Part shown: positions 1 to 6,936 of the stretch, piece by piece
Layout: the number at the start of each line of letters is the position of its first letter
How positions within the stretch are numbered: position 1 is the stretch's first letter
Origin: Chitinophagaceae bacterium
Lineage (GTDB): Bacteria; Bacteroidota; Bacteroidia; Chitinophagales; Chitinophagaceae
NCBI GenBank assembly: GCA_947463755.1
Contig: CANHUK010000038.1
Coordinates: 1-9,161 of the forward strand
DNA length: 9,161 bases
Reading direction: 5' to 3'
Made by a program: the position numbers and the translations under genes
The notes under the pieces: model-generated
What the model saw: only the letters and a program-made list of their open reading frames with translations
Told to the model about the DNA's origin: nothing
The model's database searches: none

Positions 1-1
1 C

Positions 2-1633
2 GGCTCCGGCATTTCCGGAGGCTGGGCCGCCAAAGAACTCTGTGAAAAAGGATTGAAGACCCTGGTGCTTGAACGCGGCCGAAACGTGGAACATATCCGC
101 GATTATATGGGCACTGAAAAAAACCCCTGGGAACTTGACCACCGCAACCGTTCAACCCAGGACGATAAACAGAGATCACCCATTCAGTCGAAGTGCTACG
201 CCTTCGATGAGGTCTCCAAAAAATTCTTTGTGGATGATACCGAACACCCATACAATCAGGTCAAACCATTCGACTGGATCCGGGGTAACCACGTAGGCGG
301 CAGGTCCATCATGTGGGGCCGGCAATGCTATCGCTGGAGCGACCTTGACTTCGAAGCCAATGCGCGCGACGGGTTCGGTTCCGACTGGCCCATCCGTTAC
401 AAGGACATTGCCCCCTGGTACAGTTATGTCGAAAAATTCGTGGGCATCAGCGGTTCCCGCGAGAATCTGGCACAACTGCCTGACGGCGAATTCCTTCCAC
501 CCATGCAGATGAACTGTGTGGACTCCATGGTGAAAGACAATCTCAAGGCCAAATTGGGTCGTGCCATGATCATCGGTCGTACCGCTAACCATACGGCGAA
601 AGTGGGCAACCGCGGACCCTGCCAGTTCCGCAACAAATGCCACCAGGGTTGCCCGTTCAGCGGATATTTCAGTTCCAACTCGGCCACCCTGCCGGCAGCT
701 GCAGCTACGGGCAATCTGACGCTGCGCCCCAACAGCATCACCACCGAGATCATTTATGATAAGGAAACCAAAAGGGCCAAAGGGGTCAGGATCATCGACT
801 CCGAAACCATGAAGTCGGAAGAATTCTTCGCAAAGATCATCTTCCTGAACGCCTCTACCCTCGGTACCGCCCAGATCCTCCTGCAATCCGTGTCGGATGC
901 TTTCCCCAATGGACTCGGAAATTCCAGCGGACAGATCGGCCACAACCTGATGGACCACCATTACGGCGTGGGTGCAAGCGGCGACTTCGACGGTTTCCAG
1001 GATAAATACATCTATGGCCGCAGGCCTAATGGCATCTACGTTCCCCGCTTCAGAAACCTCGACGGAGGATCCTCCGCCGGATACCTCCGCGGTTTCGGAT
1101 ACCAGGGCGGTGCCTCCAGGAACCGTGCCGGATTCGACGGCATCGGCGCCGAAATGAAGGACAATATCACAGAACCGGGCAAGTGGTCTATGGGCTGGGG
1201 ATCATGGGGCGAACAACTCCCGGTCTATGAGAACAAAGTCACCCTGAACTACGATAAAAAAGACAAGTGGGGCCTGCCCACCCTCGACATCGACTGCAGT
1301 TTCGGGGAAAATGAAAAGAAAATGCGGGTCGATATGATGAACAGCGCGGCAGAAATGCTTGAAGCCGCCGGCATCAAGAATATCAAGACCTACGACAATA
1401 GCCCGGCACCCGGCTTCTGTATCCACGAGATGGGAACGGCGCGCATGGGCAAAGACCCGAAAGATTCCGTCCTTAATAAATGGAACGCCATGCACGATGT
1501 ACCAAACGTCTACATCACAGACGGCGCGGCTATGGCTTCATCGGCATGCCAGAACCCATCCATTACTTATATGGCGCTGACCGCCAGGGCCGCAGATCAT
1601 GCGGTCAACGAATTGAAAAAACAGAATCTCTAA
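2..1633 (+). CDS. GMC-family FAD-dependent oxidoreductase, N-terminus missing
   Basis: The gene is open from the left edge. The first visible codons read [13 protein letters not shown], the GxGxxG dinucleotide loop that binds the ADP part of FAD, so the true start is probably some 15-20 codons upstream and the TTG at 53 is internal. A second FAD-contact segment, [13 protein letters not shown], is encoded at about 290-325. The C-terminal GMC domain has HEMGTARMG (His at 1424-1426) and [10 protein letters not shown] (Asn at 1553-1555). These match the His/Asn active-site pair that abstracts a proton from a sugar or alcohol hydroxyl. Three cysteines at 620, 638 and 650 (C-x5-C-x3-C-P) resemble the iron-sulphur motif of bacterial FAD-glucose dehydrogenase. 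Family knowledge: such Bacteroidota enzymes often pair with a small 'gluconate 2-dehydrogenase subunit 3' protein that carries the export signal; that gene would lie upstream and is not visible. The substrate is unknown; sugar C1 or C3 oxidation is plausible. The family call is firm. Confidence 0.93.
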   Translation, partial: GSGISGGWAAKELCEKGLKTLVLERGRNVEHIRDYMGTEKNPWELDHRNRSTQDDKQRSPIQSKCYAFDEVSKKFFVDDTEHPYNQVKPFDWIRGNHVGGRSIMWGRQCYRWSDLDFEANARDGFGSDWPIRYKDIAPWYSYVEKFVGISGSRENLAQLPDGEFLPPMQMNCVDSMVKDNLKAKLGRAMIIGRTANHTAKVGNRGPCQFRNKCHQGCPFSGYFSSNSATLPAAAATGNLTLRPNSITTEIIYDKETKRAKGVRIIDSETMKSEEFFAKIIFLNASTLGTAQILLQSVSDAFPNGLGNSSGQIGHNLMDHHYGVGASGDFDGFQDKYIYGRRPNGIYVPRFRNLDGGSSAGYLRGFGYQGGASRNRAGFDGIGAEMKDNITEPGKWSMGWGSWGEQLPVYENKVTLNYDKKDKWGLPTLDIDCSFGENEKKMRVDMMNSAAEMLEAAGIKNIKTYDNSPAPGFCIHEMGTARMGKDPKDSVLNKWNAMHDVPNVYITDGAAMASSACQNPSITYMALTARAADHAVNELKKQNL

Positions 1634-1679
1634 AGAACACTCAGGTTCAAATTCCAAGCACCTTCCCGCTGTCTGCATA

Positions 1680-1720
1680 CCATGCCCGGCGACCGGCTCA
1701 AACCCGGCCACCGGGCATGG
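1680..1720 (+). terminator. Strong hairpin after the GMC gene, likely terminator
   Basis: Perfect 10-base arms, CCATGCCCGG (1680-1689) and CCGGGCATGG (1711-1720), enclose a 21-base loop that itself contains two CCGG segments able to pair. The hairpin starts 46 bases after the GMC stop. No T-run follows, so it is not a textbook intrinsic terminator. It could instead stabilise the 3' end of the message. The position between two genes with separate promoter signals favours termination. Confidence 0.5.
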
Positions 1721-1744
1721 CGGCCCCGGGACAGGCGCTCTGTA

Positions 1745-1759
1745 GTGTAACAATTACAC
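1745..1759. promoter_or_regulatory. Palindrome upstream of the GH63 gene, possible operator
   Basis: GTGTAA (1745-1750) and TTACAC (1754-1759) form a perfect 6-base inverted repeat around CAA. It sits 18 bases before the GH63 start. It would overlap the upstream promoter element if the -7-like box at 1766 is real. That is a typical place for a regulator to bind. The regulator is not identifiable and no such gene is in the window. Short palindromes arise by chance, so confidence is low. Confidence 0.3.
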
Positions 1760-1765
1760 ATTCGT

Positions 1766-1773
1766 TATCTTTA
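1766..1773 (+). promoter_or_regulatory. -7-like box for the GH63 gene
   Basis: TATCTTTA matches seven of eight positions of the Bacteroidota -7 consensus TAnnTTTG (last base A instead of G). It ends only four bases before the ATG at 1778, so transcription would begin at or next to the start codon. No clear TTTG -33 element is present at the expected distance. The assignment depends on the organism really being Bacteroidota. Confidence 0.35.
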
Positions 1774-1777
1774 TCCC

Positions 1778-4393
1778 ATGAATGCTGAACAGCGGCGTCT
1801 TGCGGAAAATGCGCGGAAACACATTCCGCTCGAACAGTGGGGACCATACGTCAGCGAGAGACAATGGGGAACTGTCAGAGAAGATCATGGAGAATGGGGC
1901 GATGCATGGGGACATTTCCCCTTCGAACATGCCCACTTCAGGGCATACAGATGGGGGGAGGACGGCATCGCCGGTATATCTGACTATTTCCAGAACCTTT
2001 GCTTCGCCGTCAGCCTCTGGAACGGCAAGGACAGAATACTCAAGGAAAGACTTTTCGGGCTCGGAAACTACAAAGGCAACCATGGAGAGGACGTCAAGGA
2101 ACTTTACTACTACCTCGACAACCTGCCGTCCCATTTTTACATGGAATATTTGTATAAATATCCCCATGCCGCGTTCCCATATGAAAAACTCGCCGAAGAA
2201 AATGCGCGCAGGTCGCGAATGGAACCGGAATACGAAATACTGGATACAGGCGTATTTGACCATGATCAGTACTTCGATGTCCAGATCACCTACGCCAAGA
2301 TCGCTTCCAACGATATCGGGATCCGGATCACGGTAACGAACCGCTCCGAGCAGGCAGGTGAGATCACGATCCTGCCGACCCTCTGGTTCTACAACAGATG
2401 GCAGTACGATCCTTCGCACCCTGTTCCCACAATTTCCATCCATGGCAAGGAATCCGTCGTAGCAGAACACCATCGGCTGGGTACTTATTATCTGTACCAT
2501 CAACCGGCAGATGAGGTACTGTTCACGGACAATGAAACAAATAAACACCTGCTTGACGGGAGTCCGAACAAGAACCCCTTCACAAAGGATGCATTCAACC
2601 GCGTCATTGTGGATCGCGAAAATCCCAGGAAATATCGCAAAAGAGGCATTGGCACCAAGTTCGCCCCGGTATACAAACGATTCCTGGCGGGGGGCGCTTC
2701 CACCTCCATCCTGCTCCGACTGACCGATCAGATATGTGCCGATGCCGTGGGACAGGAACTGCAAGGAATGTTCGACATCAGAAAATCTGAGGCGGATGAA
2801 TTCTATCGTGATGTTGTTGCAGGTCAAGGCAGTCCGGACATTCAAAATATTCAAAGACAAGCGTTCGCAGGATTGCTCTGGAGCAAGCAGTACTACCACT
2901 ATGATGTCGAAAAATGGATTCGACAGGAAGATGCCTACGGGTATTGGTCGGATAAACGACTCAAGGGCCGAAACCACGACTGGACACACCTGAAAAATCA
3001 GGACATCATCTCGATGCCCGACAAATGGGAGTTTCCATGGTATGCCGCATGGGATCTCGCCTTTCAATGTATTCCCATGGCACTGCTCGATCCCACTTTC
3101 GCTAAGAATCAGATGCTGCTGATCATGCGCGAATGGTATATGAAACCGGACGGACAGTTGCCCGCCTATGAATGGCATTTTTCAGATGTGAACCCGCCGG
3201 TGCAGGCATGGGCAGCGATGGAGGTCTATCACATCGAAAAGGTGAAAAGCGGCCAGGGAGATATCGTATTCCTGAAAAAGATCTTCCAGAAACTTCTCAT
3301 CAACTTCACCTGGTGGGTCAACCGAAAAGATCCGAATGGTAACAACCTCTTTGAGGGCGGTTTCCTCGGACTCGACAACATTGGCATCTTCAACCGCAGC
3401 CAGCAACTGCCCGGGCAGGTATCCCTGGAACAGGCTGACGGAACCGCCTGGATGGGCATGTATGCACTGAATATGCTGGACATGGCCCTGGAGATCGCCA
3501 TGCATGATATTTCCTTTGAAGATACCGCCACTAAATTCTTTGAACAGTTTGTATTGATTGCCGACGCCCTCAACTCCCACGGCATGTGGAATGAAGAGGA
3601 TCGCTTCTACTATGATACACTGTCCATCAGAGATGCTGCGCCCTTACAATTGAAAGTGCAATCCCTTGTGGGACTGACCAGTCTGTTCGCCGTATCGGTG
3701 ATCCGCAAAAGTGTCATGGAAAAACTCGCAGATTTCCGAAAACGCACCTCCTGGTTTGAACGCTACCGGATCCGCAATGGACTATTCTGGCCAAACGAAG
3801 AGCACGGAGAACGCGACGATGTGCTGCATTCGCTCGTACCGAGGGACAGACTCACAGCACTGCTGGAAAGACTGCTCAATGAAAATGAGTTCCTGTCTTC
3901 AACCGGAATCAGAGCACTCTCGAAATACTATGAACAAAATCCTTACTCCCTGAACATCAATGGACAGGATTTCTCGATCTCTTACGACCCCGGGGATTCC
4001 ACCAGCGATTTCTTCGGCGGAAATTCAAACTGGCGCGGACCTGTGTGGATCCCGATGAACTACCTCATCATCCGGAGCATCAGAAGCTACGGAGAATTCT
4101 ACGGAGATACGCTCAGGGTCGAATGTCCGACCGGCAGTGGCGTGCTGATGAACCTGACAGAAGTCGCGGAGGAGTTGAGCCGGCGCATCATCCGACTGTT
4201 CGAAAAAAACGACAAGGGAGAGCGGCCCGTCTTTGGTGAATATCAGGCGTTCTACCAGCGACCTGGGAATGAACACCTCGTGCTGTTCCATGAATACTTC
4301 CACGGAGACACCGGCAAAGGTCTGGGTGCTTCTCACCAAACGGGGTGGACCGCACTGGTGGCCGATCTGATCGACAGAATTTCGGCCGGATAG
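1778..4393 (+). CDS. GH63 / MGH1-like glycoside hydrolase (putative glucosidase), cytoplasmic
   Basis: This is an 871-residue protein of the bacterial GH63/MGH1-like type, whose members cleave alpha-glucosidic or related bonds by inversion in an (alpha/alpha)6 barrel. No signal peptide or membrane segment is seen: the N-terminus is polar (MNAEQRRLAENARKH), so it should act in the cytoplasm. Residues 1-330 form the N-terminal beta-rich region, with RAYRWGEDGIAG at 55-66; the barrel follows from about 350. Family landmarks are FPWYAAWDLAF (419-429), GQLPAYEWHFSDVNPP (459-474), GGFLGLDNIG (527-536), GNSNWRGPVWIPMNY (748-762) and HEYFHGDTGKGLGASHQTGW (838-857). By position, Asp533 and Glu839 are the best candidates for catalytic acid and base, by analogy with Asp501/Glu727 of E. 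coli YgjK recalled from memory. No ribosome binding site precedes the ATG. The substrate is not deducible; storage glucans, trehalose-like or mannosylglycerate-like compounds are options. Confidence 0.9.
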   Translation: MNAEQRRLAENARKHIPLEQWGPYVSERQWGTVREDHGEWGDAWGHFPFEHAHFRAYRWGEDGIAGISDYFQNLCFAVSLWNGKDRILKERLFGLGNYKGNHGEDVKELYYYLDNLPSHFYMEYLYKYPHAAFPYEKLAEENARRSRMEPEYEILDTGVFDHDQYFDVQITYAKIASNDIGIRITVTNRSEQAGEITILPTLWFYNRWQYDPSHPVPTISIHGKESVVAEHHRLGTYYLYHQPADEVLFTDNETNKHLLDGSPNKNPFTKDAFNRVIVDRENPRKYRKRGIGTKFAPVYKRFLAGGASTSILLRLTDQICADAVGQELQGMFDIRKSEADEFYRDVVAGQGSPDIQNIQRQAFAGLLWSKQYYHYDVEKWIRQEDAYGYWSDKRLKGRNHDWTHLKNQDIISMPDKWEFPWYAAWDLAFQCIPMALLDPTFAKNQMLLIMREWYMKPDGQLPAYEWHFSDVNPPVQAWAAMEVYHIEKVKSGQGDIVFLKKIFQKLLINFTWWVNRKDPNGNNLFEGGFLGLDNIGIFNRSQQLPGQVSLEQADGTAWMGMYALNMLDMALEIAMHDISFEDTATKFFEQFVLIADALNSHGMWNEEDRFYYDTLSIRDAAPLQLKVQSLVGLTSLFAVSVIRKSVMEKLADFRKRTSWFERYRIRNGLFWPNEEHGERDDVLHSLVPRDRLTALLERLLNENEFLSSTGIRALSKYYEQNPYSLNINGQDFSISYDPGDSTSDFFGGNSNWRGPVWIPMNYLIIRSIRSYGEFYGDTLRVECPTGSGVLMNLTEVAEELSRRIIRLFEKNDKGERPVFGEYQAFYQRPGNEHLVLFHEYFHGDTGKGLGASHQTGWTALVADLIDRISAG

Positions 4394-4411
4394 GATACCG
4401 ATCGGTGTATC
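4394..4411. terminator. Short palindrome filling the convergent gap, possible bidirectional terminator
   Basis: Immediately after the GH63 stop, GATACC (4394-4399) pairs with GGTGTATC (4404-4411, one bulged G) around a GATC loop. It reaches into the recQ stop codon (4410-4412). The 16-base gap between the two convergent genes is essentially this element. It has no T-run on either strand and the stem is short, so a terminator role is only suggested by position. Confidence 0.35.
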
Positions 4412-6707
4412 AGATGCCGAATTCGCTCAGGAATTTGATGCGCATGATCTTCAGCTGTTCCCAGTCGAGATCAAGGTCCGATAACTCCTCGCGCGCGACA
4501 TCAAGACTGCTGGTCTCGCAATTCTTGAAATATTCAAGGATATCGATCTGATCGTCTTCATCCACCATCTGGTCGATCGCATAATTCAGATTCAGTTTTG
4601 TACCGCTCGCCACGATGGTCTCCATCTCCTCGAGCAACTGATCCATCCGCATGTCCTTGTTCTTGGCAATCATATCCAGCGGGATCTTCTTGTCAACCTG
4701 CTGTATGATGAAAACCTTGTTTCCGCTCTTGTTGACCACGCTCCGCATCACGAAATCATCCGGCTTGATGATTTCATGCTCTTCCACATATTTGGAGATA
4801 AGATCGACGAACTTGTTCCCATAGCGTATGGCCTTCCCCTTGCTGACGCCACTAATGCGTTCCAGTTCCTCAAGTGTAGTGGGGAACTGAGTGGACATAT
4901 CCTCAAGCGAACTCTCCAGGAATATAACGAAGGGAGGCAGCTTCTTTTCCCTGGCCACCTGTTTTCGCAGATCCTTCAACATCTCAAATAGCCTTGGATC
5001 TGCCGCTGCCGGTCCGCCCTGTGCCATGGTGGGCTCATCATCGTCTTCGTTGGCATCCTCATAGAGGTTGCTAAGCACGATCTTGAAGGAGGCAGGCTTT
5101 TTCTGAAACTGCCGGCCCCGATCGGAGATCTTTAGGATGCCATACTCCTCAATATCCTTGGCAAGTAATCCCTCCAGCAACATTTGCCGGATCAGTGATT
5201 TCCAGTAATGCTCCGGATTTTCCTTTCCGATCCCGAAAACATCAGACTGATCGTGGCGGTACATCTGTATCTGCGAACTCTGGGTACCTGTCAGCATGTG
5301 TACGACATATTCCGTCGAAAACCGCTCATCCAGTCCCCTGATGACACGAAGGACCTTAACGACACCGTCCTTGGCCTCCACCCGTTCGCGGGGATTCAGA
5401 CAGTTGTCGCAGTTCTGACAGTTTTCGTCGGTGTACGCTTCCCCAAAATAATTCATGAGGACCTTACGTCGGCAAACACCCGTCTCTGCAAATGACACCG
5501 TTTCATCGATCAGTTGCGCGCCCACTTCGCGTTCACTCAAGGGCTTGTCGCGCATGAAATGCTCCAGCTTACTTACGTCCTTATGAGAAAAATACAGAAT
5601 GCATTTACCCTCGAGTCCGTCTCGTCCACCGCGACCTGTTTCCTGGTAGTAGTTTTCGAGGCTTTTGGGAATGTTATAGTGTATGACGAAACGGATATCG
5701 GGTTTATCGATGCCCATGCCAAAGGCGATGGTCGCCACGATCACCTGCACATCTTCATTCAGGAACTGGTCCTGTCGATCAGCCCTCACCTTGCTGTCCA
5801 ACCCCGCATGATAGGCGACCGCCTTGATGCCGTTGGCTTTCAGGATATCTGCCAGCTCCTCCGTGGTCTTGCGGTTCAGGGTATAGATGATACCGCTCTT
5901 TCCGCGATTTTCGGAGATGAACTTGACCATACTTCTGATGGTCTGGTCTTTCTTGACCTTAGGGCGGATTTCGTAATATAGATTGGGCCGGTTGAAGGAT
6001 GAAATGAAGATCTCCGGCGAACGCAGTCCCAGGTTCATAACGATATCTCGCTGAACCTTCGGGGTTGCAGTAGCAGTTAGGGCAATGACCGGCACTTCTG
6101 CATCGATCTGCTCCATCATCTCACGCAACCTTCGGTATTCCGGACGGAAATCATGTCCCCACTCCGAAATACAATGCGCCTCGTCAACGGCGAAGAACGA
6201 TACTTTAAGATCACTGAAGAAATCAAGATTCTCCTGTTTTGTCAGGGTCTCGGGCGCTACGTATAGCAGCTTGGTCTTGCCCGAAATCAGATGCGACTGA
6301 ACCGTTTTGATCTCTTTCTTGGTGAGCGTTGAATTCAGAAAATGCGCCACGTGATCCTGGCTGCTATAACCACGGATCAGGTCTACCTGATTCTTCATCA
6401 GGGCGATCAGGGGCGACACAATGATGGCGCAACCTTCACTCATCAATGCCGGGAGTTGATAGCACAAGCTCTTTCCACCACCCGTGGGCTTGATGACGAA
6501 GGTATCCTTGCCGGACAATACACTTTGTATGATGCGCTCCTGATTGCCTTTGAACTGATCGAATCCAAAGTAGGTCCTCAATGCCTGGCGGAGTGCCTCA
6601 GTCGAATGATCTACAGAGGTTGCCGGGAGGATTGAGGAATTTTTCGGGCTTCGGCTCGCCGCATCGCTTTTTTCTGACTTCTGTGTGGCTTTTTTAACGG
6701 TTGCCAT
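4410..6707 (-). CDS. recQ: ATP-dependent DNA helicase RecQ
   Basis: RecQ is a 3'-5' DNA helicase acting in recombination and repair of stalled or broken forks. With the start chosen here the protein has 765 residues. A Lys/Ser-rich disordered tail (1-34) precedes motif 0 (FGFDQFKGNQ, 47-56). Then come Walker A PTGGGKS (74-80), DEAH (175-178) with the aromatic loop SEWGHDFRPEY (181-191), TATAT (211-215), ATIAFGMGIDKPD (325-337) and QETGRGGRDG (355-364). Zinc ligands are Cys412, 430, 433 and 436. The RQC winged helix spans roughly 440-545, an acidic linker follows near 550-558, and an HRDC domain lies at about 575-642. About 120 further residues follow HRDC, as in other Bacteroidota RecQ. The frame is open back to an ATG at 6788, but residues before Met at 6707 look unlike RecQ and the best promoter candidate lies inside that extension. 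It converges on the GH63 gene and diverges from kdsD. Confidence 0.96.
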   Translation of the reverse strand: MATVKKATQKSEKSDAASRSPKNSSILPATSVDHSTEALRQALRTYFGFDQFKGNQERIIQSVLSGKDTFVIKPTGGGKSLCYQLPALMSEGCAIIVSPLIALMKNQVDLIRGYSSQDHVAHFLNSTLTKKEIKTVQSHLISGKTKLLYVAPETLTKQENLDFFSDLKVSFFAVDEAHCISEWGHDFRPEYRRLREMMEQIDAEVPVIALTATATPKVQRDIVMNLGLRSPEIFISSFNRPNLYYEIRPKVKKDQTIRSMVKFISENRGKSGIIYTLNRKTTEELADILKANGIKAVAYHAGLDSKVRADRQDQFLNEDVQVIVATIAFGMGIDKPDIRFVIHYNIPKSLENYYQETGRGGRDGLEGKCILYFSHKDVSKLEHFMRDKPLSEREVGAQLIDETVSFAETGVCRRKVLMNYFGEAYTDENCQNCDNCLNPRERVEAKDGVVKVLRVIRGLDERFSTEYVVHMLTGTQSSQIQMYRHDQSDVFGIGKENPEHYWKSLIRQMLLEGLLAKDIEEYGILKISDRGRQFQKKPASFKIVLSNLYEDANEDDDEPTMAQGGPAAADPRLFEMLKDLRKQVAREKKLPPFVIFLESSLEDMSTQFPTTLEELERISGVSKGKAIRYGNKFVDLISKYVEEHEIIKPDDFVMRSVVNKSGNKVFIIQQVDKKIPLDMIAKNKDMRMDQLLEEMETIVASGTKLNLNYAIDQMVDEDDQIDILEYFKNCETSSLDVAREELSDLDLDWEQLKIMRIKFLSEFGI

Positions 6708-6749
6708 GGATGACTTTTCTATCCTGCCGTCTGTCTGTAACGGCAATTG

Positions 6750-6779
6750 CAAAAGGATTAATCTCTTTTTTTCCACAAG
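6750..6779 (-). promoter_or_regulatory. Candidate recQ promoter
   Basis: Read on the minus strand, CTTG (6779-6776) is followed after 18 bases by TCCTTTTG (6757-6750). This resembles the Bacteroidota TTTG / TAnnTTTG pair, with one mismatch in each element. Transcription would start near 6743, giving a leader of roughly 36 bases before the recQ ATG at 6707. This location supports the shorter recQ start. The call is inference from consensus matching only. Confidence 0.4.
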
Positions 6780-6820
6780 GCATGGCAAATCGGTTGATTG
6801 GAAAGAGATCAGTCTGCGAA

Positions 6821-6841
6821 TTTAACGAAAAGTTTCGTAAA
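6821..6841. repeat. Inverted repeat in the recQ-kdsD divergent region
   Basis: ACGAAA (6825-6830) and TTTCGT (6833-6838) pair perfectly around AG. Allowing the A at 6824 to bulge, the outer TTT (6821-6823) and AAA (6839-6841) extend the stem to nine pairs. It lies between the divergent recQ and kdsD starts, so it could be a protein binding site or a hairpin. No T-run makes it terminator-like. The remaining sequence around it, 6789-6820 and 6842-6910, shows nothing I can name. Confidence 0.3.
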
Positions 6842-6921
6842 CCGTGGGGTATCAAGGCCAGTTAACAATTCATTAGTCTTTGATGGCCACGGACCTGACC
6901 TTCAGGCTGAAATATATCCGC

Positions 6922-6929
6922 TACTTTTG
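6922..6929 (+). promoter_or_regulatory. -7 box for kdsD
   Basis: TACTTTTG is an exact match to the Bacteroidota TAnnTTTG -7 consensus. It ends seven bases before the ATG at 6937, so the message would start at or within a few bases of the start codon. A convincing -33 TTTG is absent; the expected position reads CTTC. The match supports the start at 6937 over the upstream ATG at 6883, which would precede the promoter. Confidence 0.45.
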
Positions 6930-6936
6930 CGCACAT

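Noticed and set aside
53..55. TTG at 53 as the start of the GMC gene
   Set aside because: The 17 codons before it encode the FAD-binding glycine loop in the same frame, so the gene clearly begins upstream of the window.
176..961. 261-codon open frame on the minus strand inside the GMC gene
   Set aside because: It is antisense to conserved GMC sequence, and its translation shows no domain or sensible start context.
1480..1788. 102-codon forward frame spanning the GMC end and the following spacer
   Set aside because: It overlaps the conserved GMC C-terminus in another frame and runs through the hairpin. Its sequence has no recognisable feature.
1754..3178. 474-codon open frame on the minus strand inside the GH63 gene
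   Set aside because: It is fully antisense to a gene with clear family motifs. Its translation has no recognisable domain, and long antisense frames are a common by-product of codon usage in moderately GC-rich genes.
6708..6788. A 27-residue N-terminal extension of RecQ from the ATG at 6788
   Set aside because: Its residues do not resemble RecQ, and the best promoter match (6750-6779) lies inside it, so the Met at 6707 is preferred.
1748..6868. The 8-mer TAACAATT shared by the spacers before the GH63 gene (1748-1755) and kdsD (6863-6870)
   Set aside because: Eight AT-rich bases recurring twice in about 9 kb of intergenic-biased sequence is not notable, and the flanks differ.
6883..6936. An 18-residue N-terminal extension of KdsD from the ATG at 6883
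   Set aside because: It would make the protein longer than family members, and it contains the exact -7 box. The start at 6937 aligns with the family without gaps.
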